64,000 bases of DNA from positions 1-64,000 of the forward strand of contig NZ_JAGINQ010000011.1 in NCBI RefSeq assembly GCF_017876165.1, written 5' to 3'. The DNA comes from Azospirillum soli. Lineage in GTDB: Bacteria; Pseudomonadota; Alphaproteobacteria; Azospirillales; Azospirillaceae. Numbering within the stretch: the stretch's first letter is position 1; every line of letters begins with the position of its first letter. A program made the translations under genes and the position numbers. Positions 24,406 through 33,241 of the stretch are shown in pieces. The notes under the pieces are model-generated. The model saw only the letters and a list, made by a program, of their open reading frames with translations, was not told the origin of the DNA and searched no databases.

Positions 24406-26754
24406 TTACCTCCGTTTCCGGTGCGCGCGGCCGGAACGGCGCGACGGTTGCGGGTCGGATTGGGGCTGGGATGCTGGGGCGGGAGCGCAGGGCGGCCCGA
24501 AGGACGGCCCCAGGGACGGTGGTGGGGGAGGGCTGTCCTCGTCCCAGTCGCGCGCGGTCAGTTCCTCCATCAGGGCGGACCAGCGGCGGGCGTGGAGCCA
24601 GCAATTGTATTCCGACGCCACGCCGCGCGTGTAACCCTGGTGCTTGCTGATGGAGCGGCGTTCCAGATGGTACAGCTCCACCGAGGGGACGTAGCGGATG
24701 TCCAGCCCCGCGCCGCGGATGCGCAGGCACAGGTCCGAATCCTCGAAGTCGCCGATGACGTAGTCCTCGCAGAAGCCGCCGACCGCCTCGAACGCGGTGC
24801 GCGACATCAGCAGACAGGCCCCCGTGACGCCCGGCACGCTGCGCGCCCGGCAGGCCGGCAGGAAGTCGCGCGGCATGCCCTTGAAGAAGTGATGGTTGAA
24901 CCACCGCCCGCGCACGTCGCGGTCGAAATAGAGGCCGGCGTGCTGAAGACTGTCGTCGTCGAACAGCAGCTTCGGCCCGACCGCACCCGTGCCCCGCCGC
25001 TCCTCAAGGGCCGCGACGAGATCGCCGAGCCAGCCCGGCCGGTCCGGAATCACGTCGGAATTGAGGAACAGCAGCTTGCGCGCGTGGCTGGCCGCCGCAC
25101 CCGCGTTATTAGCCGCCGAATAACCGTAGTTCGCGGACTGCACCAACAGCACCATCGGCAGACCGTAAAGGCCGTGGAAGCCGTGCAGCATGTGCACCAG
25201 CTCGTCGCGCTGCTCCGGGCTGTCCAGCACGAAGATCAGCTCGGCTTCATCCATGCCAGGATCGGTCGCGAAGCTGGAGAGCTGGAAGCGCAGGAACTCC
25301 AGCGTCTTGTAAAGCGGGATGATGACCGACACGGTCGGATTCTCCGGCCGCTTGCCGAAGACCACCATCTCCGGCTCGCGCCGGGTCGCCATGTGGGCGG
25401 CGTGCAGCGGCGCCACGGCCGGGCCGATCACCGTTTCCAAAACGTGGGGCGTGGCGAAGTGCGGCGGCAGGCTGCCCAGCACGGCGGCGCGGGCGTCGGC
25501 CGGGGCCATCGGGCGCAGCGGCGGCACCAGCTTGATCGACCCGCCGGAGCCCAGCAGCAGTTCCGCATGAACCTGAAGCGAGGCGGCCGGCTCCGGCGCA
25601 CCCGGCAGATAGGCGATGAAGCCGCTGCGGTCGGCATGGTCGCTCTTGAACAGCTTCGCCACGTCCTCGCGCGGGAAACGATGCTCCAACACTTCCAACC
25701 GGCGCTCGCCGCCGAACGGCGTCTGCACGCTAAGGCCGTTGCTCAGCCCGTGCGGGTCGTGCACCCAGCCGGCCAGGAACAGCCCGCCGTCGCCGGTCGG
25801 AACGGCCAGATCAAGCGAGGCGCCGATGGACCGCTTGGCGTCAGCGACCTGCCGCTTGGGCAGCGGGACCAGAACCTGCAACTCCCGCACGGCGGCGGCG
25901 GCGGTGGCGTCGGACCGGCCGCGCTGGGCGAGTCCGCGCAGGATGTACTGGCGCAGGGCTAGCGGCGTGTCACGCTTCGGTGTCCCCAGATGCTCGGTCA
26001 GGGCCGGCAGGGTGGGGGGCACGGCGCCGAAGGCGCGGCAGGCCAGCCCGTTGCGGCCCAGCAGAACCAGAAGGTTGCCCGGCAGGCACAGCGCCCGGTC
26101 CACCAGCAGGTCCATCGACGTGCGCCCGCGCCGGTCGATGGTGGAGCCGACGCAGACCTCGAACGGGGCGGGGCCGACGGCGCCCGGCGTGATGATGACC
26201 GCGCCGGTCACCTCGCCGAAGCCGGAGGAAAGCGAACCGCCGCACAGCAGCAGCTCGTCCGTCGCGGTGGCGCGGGCGGTCACGGGGGAGGGGGTGGGCG
26301 ACAGCTCCAGCACCATGCGGCGGCACACGCCGGCGAAGCCGGCATCGCTACGCAAGCTGGGGGTGGAGCGCGCGAAATCGAACAGAAAACGGACCACGCG
26401 CAGCCGGGCGGTCGCGTCCAGGCTGCCCAGCAGGAAGGCGGGGTCGAGATCGGGGGATTCGGGTTCCGCCTGGGCTTCCGCGATGACGCGGCCCTGAGCG
26501 ATGAACCGCGCGGTGGCGCCGGGCTTTCGCGGCGTCCGCAGGATGGAAAGCACCCGCTGCCCGCCCCAGCTCGTCCGGACGGAGAGCGTCGTGTAGGGCG
26601 GCCGGACCTCCTCGCCGTCGAGCGAGGGAACCACGCGGCCGGAGGTCTCCGGACCGTCGCTTTCCCAGGAGGCGAGAACGAAATCATCGCCCAACGCGCT
26701 GAGCTGCGCGGGGGCGATGGAGGCCGAGGTCGGCAGGACGGCGAGTACGGTCAT
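24406..26754 (-). CDS. GT2 family glycosyltransferase with N-terminal accessory modules and a disordered basic tail
   Basis: 782 residues from the ATG at 26754, chosen because AAGGAGCGC precedes it. Residues 1-460 are beta-rich accessory sequence, including LAGWVHDPHGLSNGLSVQTP near 335-355 and SGFIAYLPG, related to modules in the neighbours. Residues about 465-690 form a GT2 catalytic domain: VSVIIPLYKTLEFL, LLFLNSDVIPD (metal site), GAVGPKLLFDDDSLQHAG, GVTGACLLMSR and DFEDSDLCLRIRGAG. Unlike its neighbour at 20120, this copy keeps the catalytic acids. The last about 60 residues are proline-rich then arginine-rich. It is the first glycosyltransferase after the short RTX gene. Confidence 0.8.
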   Translation of the reverse strand: MTVLAVLPTSASIAPAQLSALGDDFVLASWESDGPETSGRVVPSLDGEEVRPPYTTLSVRTSWGGQRVLSILRTPRKPGATARFIAQGRVIAEAQAEPESPDLDPAFLLGSLDATARLRVVRFLFDFARSTPSLRSDAGFAGVCRRMVLELSPTPSPVTARATATDELLLCGGSLSSGFGEVTGAVIITPGAVGPAPFEVCVGSTIDRRGRTSMDLLVDRALCLPGNLLVLLGRNGLACRAFGAVPPTLPALTEHLGTPKRDTPLALRQYILRGLAQRGRSDATAAAAVRELQVLVPLPKRQVADAKRSIGASLDLAVPTGDGGLFLAGWVHDPHGLSNGLSVQTPFGGERRLEVLEHRFPREDVAKLFKSDHADRSGFIAYLPGAPEPAASLQVHAELLLGSGGSIKLVPPLRPMAPADARAAVLGSLPPHFATPHVLETVIGPAVAPLHAAHMATRREPEMVVFGKRPENPTVSVIIPLYKTLEFLRFQLSSFATDPGMDEAELIFVLDSPEQRDELVHMLHGFHGLYGLPMVLLVQSANYGYSAANNAGAAASHARKLLFLNSDVIPDRPGWLGDLVAALEERRGTGAVGPKLLFDDDSLQHAGLYFDRDVRGRWFNHHFFKGMPRDFLPACRARSVPGVTGACLLMSRTAFEAVGGFCEDYVIGDFEDSDLCLRIRGAGLDIRYVPSVELYHLERRSISKHQGYTRGVASEYNCWLHARRWSALMEELTARDWDEDSPPPPPSLGPSFGPPCAPAPASQPQSDPQPSRRSGRAHRKRR

Positions 26755-26773
26755 GCGCTCCTTGCGGACCAGC

Positions 26774-26800
26774 CGGCGGCGTGCGGAGCGCACGCCGCCG
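26774..26800. terminator. Hairpin between the short RTX gene and the GT2 gene
   Basis: A perfect 12-bp stem (CGGCGGCGTGCG with CGCACGCCGCCG) and a 3-base loop, between the stop of the RTX gene (26824) and the ribosome binding site of the GT2 gene. No T-run follows, so it may attenuate rather than stop transcription and give higher expression of the RTX protein than of the enzymes. Confidence 0.55.
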
Positions 26801-26823
26801 ATCCGGTCCCCCCTAGTGGGTCA

Positions 26824-27594
26824 TCAGTGGATCACGAAGAAGTCGTTCGGGTTGTTGTGCACGTCCTCGGCGGAGACACCCTTCAGCGTGATGGTGTCGC
26901 CGTTGCCCAGGTCGATGACGGCGTCGCCGCCCTGGTCGGTGACGCGGGCCGCCAGATCGTCGGCGCTGGCGATCTTGAGGCCGTTGATGTTGCGATCGAT
27001 CTGCAGCAGATCCTCGCCCACCTGGAAGTCGAGCACCACGTCCTGACCGCCGCCGCCGGAGAACACGAAGGTGTCGTTGCCCTCGCCGCCGGACAGGATG
27101 TCGTCGCCCTTGCCGCCGACCAGCATGTCGTTGCCTTCGTCGCCGGCCAGGAAGTCGTCGCCGTCGCCACCCTTCAGGATGTCGTCGCCGTTGCCGCCCT
27201 TCAGGACATCATCGCCCTTGCCGCCGTCCAGAATGTCGTTGCCGGCGCCGCCGAGCAGCATGTCGTCGCCTTCGTCACCCTTCAGGATGTCGTCGCCGTC
27301 ATTGCCGGACAGGACGTCGTCGCCCTTGCCGCCGGCCAGGACATCCTCGCCGTTGCCGCCGGTCAGGACGTCGTCGCCGTTGCCGCCGGACAGGATGTCG
27401 TCGCCGTCACCGCCGGACAGGACGTCCTCACCGTTGCCGCCGTCCAGAATGTCGTTGCCGGCGCCGCCAAGCACCGTGTCTTCGCCGTTGCCGCCGAACA
27501 GGAGGTCGTTCCCCTGATCGCCCTGGATGAGGTCGGCCTTGTTGGTGCCGGTGTTGACGATGTCTTCGTAGCTGCCGCCAGGAAGGGTGGCCAT
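26824..27594 (-). CDS. Short, almost all-RTX calcium-binding secreted protein
   Basis: 256 residues from an ATG with AAGGAG upstream. Residues about 15-180 are some 17 uninterrupted GG(N/D)G(D/E)D(I/V)L nonapeptides, unusually regular, with almost nothing else in the protein. The last 75 residues (FVFSGGGGQDVVLDFQVGEDLLQID...) form the typical C-terminal cap and secretion-signal region. It lacks any enzyme domain, so it is a structural or calcium-dependent surface protein. The HlyD-ABC exporter genes lie just upstream on the same strand (28142-31227) and the glycan enzymes just downstream, suggesting that it is exported by the former and perhaps attached to or modified by the latter. Confidence 0.85.
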   Translation of the reverse strand: MATLPGGSYEDIVNTGTNKADLIQGDQGNDLLFGGNGEDTVLGGAGNDILDGGNGEDVLSGGDGDDILSGGNGDDVLTGGNGEDVLAGGKGDDVLSGNDGDDILKGDEGDDMLLGGAGNDILDGGKGDDVLKGGNGDDILKGGDGDDFLAGDEGNDMLVGGKGDDILSGGEGNDTFVFSGGGGQDVVLDFQVGEDLLQIDRNINGLKIASADDLAARVTDQGGDAVIDLGNGDTITLKGVSAEDVHNNPNDFFVIH

Positions 27595-28141
27595 GTTGGA
27601 TACTCCTTAACGATGCGATTGGGTGGGGCAGCCGATTGTCTGCCTACCCCGAAATGGCGAGTTACGACCAACGATGTACCCAAATGATGGCGAGTCCGGC
27701 TGTGATAATGGTGAGGCCAAAGGAAGGGAAAAGTTGAGTTTTAAGAGTCCCCGACCAATAATTCTCAATGATCGTTGCGTGATGCGACGGACTTTGGCTT
27801 CAAAGCCTTTCGAAAATCTAAACATCCCTTTTTGAACACAGGTTTTTGGTGGTCGGGGAGGTGATTTGCCCTTGGCTTTCTGTGTGTAATGCAACGATTT
27901 TCGAACTTTTAAGCCGCCGGCGGTGGCTGGCGATGCCGATGTTGAAAAGCGCTGGGTGTCGGGCCGCGCCCTGCTCGGCCCAAGCCGACCAAAACGGCAC
28001 ACTGACGCGGATTGGGCCGCCGCAGTTCGGGCCGACAGCCGGGACGGCCCAAAGCCACGCGCTTCTGAAAACGGCTCAAGCGGGAAAGAAAAAGCGCGCT
28101 GGTACTTCCCCGCCATTGGCGGGGAAGCAGGACAGCGAAAT
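27595..28141. other. 547-bp intergenic region upstream of the short RTX gene
   Basis: Carries the ribosome binding site and presumably the promoter of the RTX gene, and near its right end the terminator of the secretion operon. The part at about 27650-27920 is less GC-rich than its surroundings. A 169-codon minus-strand frame covers much of it but has proline/serine/arginine-rich composition and no recognisable domain, so it is not called. Confidence 0.5.
28105..28127 (-). terminator. Rho-independent-type terminator of the type I secretion operon
   Basis: A 10-bp perfect stem (CTTCCCCGCC with GGCGGGGAAG) and 3-base loop, 15 bases after the HlyD stop. In the minus direction it is followed within about 11 bases by CTTTTTCTTTC. 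Confidence 0.65.
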
Positions 28142-29509
28142 TTATTGCTCGCGGAAGGCGCGGTTCAGGCCGTCGGTCAGCGGCGTCAGGAAGTATTCGA
28201 TGGCCTTGCGGCTGTGGCCGCGAATCATCACCTCGGTCGGCATGCCGGGATGCAGCTCCACGTTCGGCAGCGCTTTCAGCGTGGCGGCGTCCAGGCTGAC
28301 GCGGGCCGTGAAATAGGCCTGCCCCGTCCGCTCGTCCTGCAACTGGTCGGCGGAAACGGCGATGACCTTGCCCGGCACCGGCGGCACCACACGCTGGCGG
28401 TAGCCGATCAGCTTCACGGAGGCATCGCCGCCGATCTCGACGTTCTGCACGTCGGCGGGGGACACGCGCGCCTCCACGATCAACCCGTCGTCCTGCGGCA
28501 CTATGTCGAGGATGCCGACCCCCGCCGGGATGACGCCGCCGGGGGTGAAGAACTTCAGACCGGTCACGCGGCCCGCCTGGGGTGCCGTGACCTCCTGCCG
28601 CTTCAGCACGTCGCCGGCCCCGCGCAGGCGCTCGGTCAGGTCGGAGACGGTGGCCTGGACGGTTTGCAGGTCGTTTCCGACCTCCGACCGGCGGGTGTTG
28701 CCGAGGTTGATGATCTCCAGCTCGGCCGCGGCGATGCCCTGTTCGGCCTTCGACCGGTTGGCCTGGATTTCGCCGAGCTTGCCACGGCTGTCGGCGACGT
28801 TGCGCTGAAGCTCCAGAAGGCGCGGCTTGCGCTCGTAGCCCTTGGCCAGCAGACCTTCGACGATTCGCAGCTCGTCCTCGGTGTAGCGCAGGCGGTCGGC
28901 GGTGGCGGTGCGCTGCGCGTCCAGCGCCACCATCTCGTCGCGCAGCTGCTCGATGCGCTTGCGCTGGATCGCGATCTGCCCTTCGTAGCTTTCGCGGCGC
29001 GACTCGAACAGACGCTTCTCGGCGGCCAGCGCCTCGGCGGCGACGGGGCTTTCCGTGGCCGCCTTGACGAGTTCCTCGGCGAAGACCGGGGCCGGGGCGT
29101 CGGTCTGTTCGGCGCGCAGCCGCGCCAGCCGTGCCAGAGCGGTCCAGTACTGGCCGTACAGCTGCGAGACCACGGCCTGGCTCTGCGTGGTGTCGAGGCG
29201 CAGGAGCACTTGCCCCGCCTCCACCATGTCGCCGTCCTTGACCAGCAGCTCACGGAGGATGCCGCCTTCCAGGTGCGACACGGTTTTGCGATGGCTTTCC
29301 ACCATCACCGTGCCGGCGGCCAGGGCGGCGCTGTCCAGATCGGCCAGGAAGGCCCAGCCGAGGAAGCCGCCGAAGCCGATGGCGACGGCCAGCGCGCCGG
29401 CCAGCGCGGTGCCGCGCAGCGACGGTTCGGCCGGCGTCACGTCGATGACCGGCGCCCAGTTCAGGGGAGGCTGGGCGGAAGCCAGCGGGGCGGTGGGGAC
29501 GTTCGTCAT
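28142..29509 (-). CDS. HlyD-family type I secretion membrane fusion (adaptor) protein
   Basis: 455 residues from the ATG at 29509, which overlaps the ABC gene stop by four bases. One membrane helix at about 33-58 follows a short cytoplasmic N-terminus. Next come the lipoyl half-motif AAGTVMVESHRKTVSHLEGG (about 65-84), a long coiled-coil hairpin (about 115-290, rich in EALAAEKRLFESRRESY-type heptads), and the second lipoyl/beta-barrel part (VTAPQAGRVTGLKFFTPGG) with the C-terminal LHPGMPTEVMIRGHSRKAIEYFL that marks PrtE/HlyD adaptors. It bridges the ABC exporter to a TolC-like outer-membrane channel; no TolC gene is in the window. Confidence 0.92.
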   Translation of the reverse strand: MTNVPTAPLASAQPPLNWAPVIDVTPAEPSLRGTALAGALAVAIGFGGFLGWAFLADLDSAALAAGTVMVESHRKTVSHLEGGILRELLVKDGDMVEAGQVLLRLDTTQSQAVVSQLYGQYWTALARLARLRAEQTDAPAPVFAEELVKAATESPVAAEALAAEKRLFESRRESYEGQIAIQRKRIEQLRDEMVALDAQRTATADRLRYTEDELRIVEGLLAKGYERKPRLLELQRNVADSRGKLGEIQANRSKAEQGIAAAELEIINLGNTRRSEVGNDLQTVQATVSDLTERLRGAGDVLKRQEVTAPQAGRVTGLKFFTPGGVIPAGVGILDIVPQDDGLIVEARVSPADVQNVEIGGDASVKLIGYRQRVVPPVPGKVIAVSADQLQDERTGQAYFTARVSLDAATLKALPNVELHPGMPTEVMIRGHSRKAIEYFLTPLTDGLNRAFREQ

Positions 29510-31227
29510 GCGGATTCTCCCGAACGGACCAGACGGGCGACCTTGGGGGCGCCACCCGGCTGGACCAGCTTCAAGACGTCGGTGCGCTCGCCGAAATGCT
29601 CGACGGCGCCATCCTTCAGGACCAGCAGCTTGTCGGCGATCGACACGATGGAGGGGCGGTGGGCGACCATCACCACCGTGGCGCCCTCGTTGCGCGCCTG
29701 TCCGACCGCGTGGAGCAGCGCCTGTTCCCCTTCGTGGTCGAGATTGGAATTGGGCTCGTCCAGCACGATCAGGCGCGGGCGGCCGAACAGCGCGCGGGCG
29801 AGCGCGATGCGCTGCCGCTGTCCGCCGGACAGGGCGAAGGCGTTGTCGCCGACCGGCGTGTCGTAGCCGAAGGGCAGGCGCCCGATCATCTCGTGGATGC
29901 CGGCCAAACGGGCGGCGCGGACGATTTCCGCCGGGTCGGCCTGCCCCATGCGGGCGATGTTCTCGCCGATGGTGCCGTCCAGCAGCGCCACCGACTGCGG
30001 CACATAGCCGACGTAGCGGCCGAAGCTTTCGCGCTCCCACAGGAAGGTGCTGGTGCCGTCAAGATAGATGCCGCCGGCCGTCGGTTCCCAGATGCCGACC
30101 ATCAGGCGGGCGAGCGTCGATTTGCCGGCCCCCGACGGGCCGATGATGCCCAGCACCTCGCCGGGTTCCAGCGTGAAGGACACGCCGCGCAGAACCGGGC
30201 GCGACAGGCCCTTCGGCAGATGGCTGACGCGGTCGACCTTGATGCTGCCCTGGGGCTGGGGCAGCGGCATGGTGCTGCGCATCGCCCTTTCGCCGTTCAG
30301 CAGCTCCCGGATGCGCTTGTGCGCGGCGGAGGCCAGGACCCACTGGCGCCAGTTGTCCACCAGATGCTCGAAGGGCTGGAGCAGGCGGGCCATCATGATG
30401 CTGGACGCCATCATGCTGCCGGGCGACGCATCGTTGTGGATGACCAGCGCCGCGCCGGCCGAAATGGTGCCGACCTGGATGATCAGGCGCAACGCGCGCG
30501 ATGCCGAGGCCATGGCGCGCGACAGCGCGGCGCCCCGGTCGATCAGCGAGGCGGAACCGTTCTGCGCCACCTGCCAGCGCCGGGCGAGCGCCGGCAGCAT
30601 GCCCATCGCCTCGATGGCCTCGGCGTGGCGGACGGCGCCGGCGATGTCGGCGAACACCTTGGCGGAGGCCTCGTTCGCCTCGGCCATCGGGCGGCGGGTC
30701 AGCGCATCGGTCAGGGCGTTCATGCCCAGCAGCAGCAGCGCCGCACCCACCGCGATCCAGCCGTAGATCGGGTGCAGCAGAAACAGGATGACCAGAAAGA
30801 CCGGCGACCACAGCAGCTCCAGCGGCACGGTGACCGCACTGCTGGTCATGAAGTTGCGCAGTTCGTTCAGGTCGCGCATGGTCTGGCCGGCGTTGCGCTG
30901 CCCGCCGCCCAGCGCGTCCACGATGGCCGCCTCCAGCGCCGGCACGTTGAAGCGGTGCGAGATCACCGCCCCCGTGACCAGGAAGGCGCGCGCGCGGATG
31001 AAGTCCAGAATGCCGAACAGCACCAGACCACCCACGGCGATGATCGCCAGCATGGTCAGCGTGTCGAGACTCCGGCTGTTCATGACGCGGTCGTAGATCT
31101 GCATCGTGTAGAGCGGAACCACGAGCATCAGGAGGTTCACAAAGAAGCTCAGCGCGCCGGCCAGGAGAAGCCCGTGCCTGATCTTCCGATAGGCGCGGTT
31201 CAAGTGCGACCGATCCATTCCGCTCAT
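29506..31227 (-). CDS. Type I secretion ABC transporter/permease (PrtD-like)
   Basis: 573 residues from the ATG at 31227 with GGAAGGA upstream; a longer frame to 31347 has no such site. The N-terminal membrane domain (helices near 20-40, 58-75, 135-175, 245-265) contains VPLYTMQIYDRV, as in PrtD/AprD exporters, and lacks the C39-like peptidase domain seen in HlyB. The ATPase has Walker A at 363-371 (GPSGAGKST), LSGGQRQ at 466-472 and Walker B LIVLDEP at 486-492. It powers one-step export of RTX proteins. Together with the adaptor, the short RTX gene downstream is its natural substrate; the RTX proteins at 1450 and 47499 may also use it. Confidence 0.92.
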   Translation of the reverse strand: MSGMDRSHLNRAYRKIRHGLLLAGALSFFVNLLMLVVPLYTMQIYDRVMNSRSLDTLTMLAIIAVGGLVLFGILDFIRARAFLVTGAVISHRFNVPALEAAIVDALGGGQRNAGQTMRDLNELRNFMTSSAVTVPLELLWSPVFLVILFLLHPIYGWIAVGAALLLLGMNALTDALTRRPMAEANEASAKVFADIAGAVRHAEAIEAMGMLPALARRWQVAQNGSASLIDRGAALSRAMASASRALRLIIQVGTISAGAALVIHNDASPGSMMASSIMMARLLQPFEHLVDNWRQWVLASAAHKRIRELLNGERAMRSTMPLPQPQGSIKVDRVSHLPKGLSRPVLRGVSFTLEPGEVLGIIGPSGAGKSTLARLMVGIWEPTAGGIYLDGTSTFLWERESFGRYVGYVPQSVALLDGTIGENIARMGQADPAEIVRAARLAGIHEMIGRLPFGYDTPVGDNAFALSGGQRQRIALARALFGRPRLIVLDEPNSNLDHEGEQALLHAVGQARNEGATVVMVAHRPSIVSIADKLLVLKDGAVEHFGERTDVLKLVQPGGAPKVARLVRSGESA

Positions 31228-31681
31228 CCGAAATCCTTCCCGCCTATTCCTGTCCTTAGGCAAACCCCGACCATGCGCAGTCATGGTTAACGAAATCTTG
31301 CCCGGACATCGGGGTGCCTGAAGCCGTTTTGGGACGACGGCAGGCACCGCTGCAGCACGGCGGAATCGCCGCCCGCACCGCTTTCGCTTACGGCCGGGAC
31401 GCTCCGGCAGCGTGTGATAAGTTTAGGCTGCTACCCCTTTCGCGCAATCTCGGAAGGGGCTTGAAAACGGTCATAACTAATTGATTCACCTAGAATTTTG
31501 CTTCGGCCCTCGGCCGTGTAATTGTTTGCATCCCCCCGTTTTCGTTAACTGGTCATTAGTCCAGACAAACGGCATGCTGCGCCACGGAACATTTGCGCCT
31601 GCCACCACGGGTGTTCCTCTCCTTTGATGCCGGCGGGCGCAACGCCTGACAATTATTGGACAAATTCAAGGAATATTTGCG
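31228..31681. other. Divergent intergenic region between the secretion operon and galE
   Basis: 454 bp that must hold both promoters. The stretch 31440-31560 is AT-richer than the flanks. AAGGAATATTTGCG directly before the galE ATG supplies its ribosome binding site. I could not identify a convincing sigma-70 pair or operator by eye, and there is no credible gene. Confidence 0.5.
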
Positions 31682-32698
31682 ATGACCTCGTCCCAGACTG
31701 TGCTGGTCACGGGCGGCGCCGGCTATGTCGGCAGCCATTGCGTGGCCGAGCTGCTAGAGCGCGGCTTCAACGTCGTGGTGCTGGACAACCTGCGCCAGGG
31801 CCACCGCGCCGCCGTCCCGGCGGAGGCCGCCTTCGTGGAAGCCGACCTCGCCGACACGGAGGCGCTGAAGCGCACCTTCGCCGAATGGAAATTCGACGCC
31901 GTGTTCCACTTCGCGGCGCTGTCGCTGGTGGGCGAGTCGATGCGCAACCCGCACGCCTATCTGCACGGCAACACCGTCACCTCGCTGAACCTGATCCAGG
32001 CGGCGGTGCAGGCGGGCGTGGGCAAGATGGTCTTCTCCTCCACCGCCAACCTGTTCGGCATGCCGGAGCGCCTGCCCATCGACGAGGACGCCACCATCGA
32101 TCCCGGCAGCCCCTACGGCGAGTCGAAGTACATGATCGAGCGCGCCCTGCATTGGGCCGACCGCTGCCACGGCCTGCGCTCCGCCTGCCTGCGCTACTTC
32201 AACGCGGCGGGCGCGCACCCGAACGGCCTGCTCGGCGAGGATCACTATCCCGAAACGCACCTGATCCCGCTGGTGCTGGATGCCGCCGCCGGCAAGCGCC
32301 CGCACATCGAGATCTTCGGCGACGACTACCCGACGCATGACGGCACCTGCGTGCGCGACTACATCCACGTCTGCGATCTGGCCGACGCGCACCTGCGCGT
32401 GCTGCCGCTGCTGGAGGAGCGCAGCGTCCGCTACAACCTCGGCAACGGCAAGGGCTACAGCGTCCGCGAAGTGATCGAGGCGACCGAGCGCGTCACCGGC
32501 CGCAAGGTTCCCGTGAAGGTCGGCCCGCGCCGCGCCGGCGACCCGGCCGTGCTGATCGCCTCGTCGGAGCGCATCCGCAAGGATCTCGGCTGGGAGCCGC
32601 GCTTCCCCGATCTGGACAGCATCATCGGCGGCGCCTGGGCGTGGCGCCAGCGCAACCCGCAGGGCTATCGCGGCCCGGCTGCCCTCGCCGCCGAATAA
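31682..32698 (+). CDS. galE: UDP-glucose 4-epimerase
   Basis: 338 residues, standard GalE length. Extended SDR family: NAD-binding GGAGYVG at 11-17, HFAALSLVGES near 76-86, SST at 119-121 and the catalytic Y145-x3-K149 (YGESK), then LRYFNAAGAHPNG and the late RDYIHVCDLADAH that typifies GalE. It interconverts UDP-glucose and UDP-galactose (some members also UDP-GlcNAc/GalNAc), supplying galactosyl donors for surface polysaccharides. It is divergent from the secretion operon and near the glycan locus, where it may feed the glycosyltransferases. In azospirilla the homologue is called exoB. AAGGAA lies upstream. Confidence 0.9.
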   Translation: MTSSQTVLVTGGAGYVGSHCVAELLERGFNVVVLDNLRQGHRAAVPAEAAFVEADLADTEALKRTFAEWKFDAVFHFAALSLVGESMRNPHAYLHGNTVTSLNLIQAAVQAGVGKMVFSSTANLFGMPERLPIDEDATIDPGSPYGESKYMIERALHWADRCHGLRSACLRYFNAAGAHPNGLLGEDHYPETHLIPLVLDAAAGKRPHIEIFGDDYPTHDGTCVRDYIHVCDLADAHLRVLPLLEERSVRYNLGNGKGYSVREVIEATERVTGRKVPVKVGPRRAGDPAVLIASSERIRKDLGWEPRFPDLDSIIGGAWAWRQRNPQGYRGPAALAAE

Positions 32699-32723
32699 GA
32701 AGAACAAGAGGAGCAGACCGGCC

Positions 32724-33227
32724 ATGAACGCGCCGCACCGGGACGATGCCGCCGAACTTTCCGATCTCGCCGACTACCACGGCGTGGCCCGCCTGATCGA
32801 GCGGATGCACCGCCGCTTCCTCGACGTCGTGCGGGCGGGGCTGCTGAAGCAGGGAATCGACGATATCGGGCCGGTGCAGGCGCTCATGGTCATGCTGATC
32901 GGCGACGACGAACCGTCGGTCCGCGACCTGATGGAACGTGGCTACTATCTGGGATCCAACGCGTCCTACAGCCTGAAGATCCTGGTGGAGGCTGGCTACA
33001 TCGACCGTGGCGCCAGCCAGCGCGACCGCCGCACCGCTCGCCTGCGCCTGTCCGAGAAGGGGCAGGTGTTGCGCGCCGAACTGACCAAGCTGGAGCAATT
33101 CCAGGCCGCCGCCCTGGTGCGCAACGAAAACGAGGCCGCCGACCTGAAGGCGGCTTACCGCACGCTCCGCCGCCTCGACCGTATCTGGGGCGACATGGTC
33201 CGCTACTCCGGACAAGGGCTGGATTAA
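32724..33227 (+). CDS. MarR-family winged-helix regulator, LdtR-like
   Basis: 167 residues with a MarR fold: an N-terminal helix bundle (VARLIERMHRRFLDVVRAGL), then the winged helix-turn-helix VRDLMERGYYLGSNASYSLKILVEAGYI (about 68-95) with the recognition part around GSNASY, and a wing RDRRTARLRLS. The GYYLGSNASYSL segment matches LdtR of Liberibacter and Rhizobiales, which controls L,D-transpeptidase and osmotic tolerance genes. GAGGAG precedes the ATG. It lies 25 bases after galE and 14 bases before DUF2336, so it may be in their operon. Targets here are unknown. Confidence 0.8.
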   Translation: MNAPHRDDAAELSDLADYHGVARLIERMHRRFLDVVRAGLLKQGIDDIGPVQALMVMLIGDDEPSVRDLMERGYYLGSNASYSLKILVEAGYIDRGASQRDRRTARLRLSEKGQVLRAELTKLEQFQAAALVRNENEAADLKAAYRTLRRLDRIWGDMVRYSGQGLD

Positions 33228-33241
33228 GGGATTGGATTGAT

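Noticed and set aside
27607..28116. 169-codon minus-strand frame in the gap between the RTX and HlyD genes
   Set aside because: No domain, no ribosome binding site, low-complexity Ser/Pro/Arg composition, and it spans the operon terminator.
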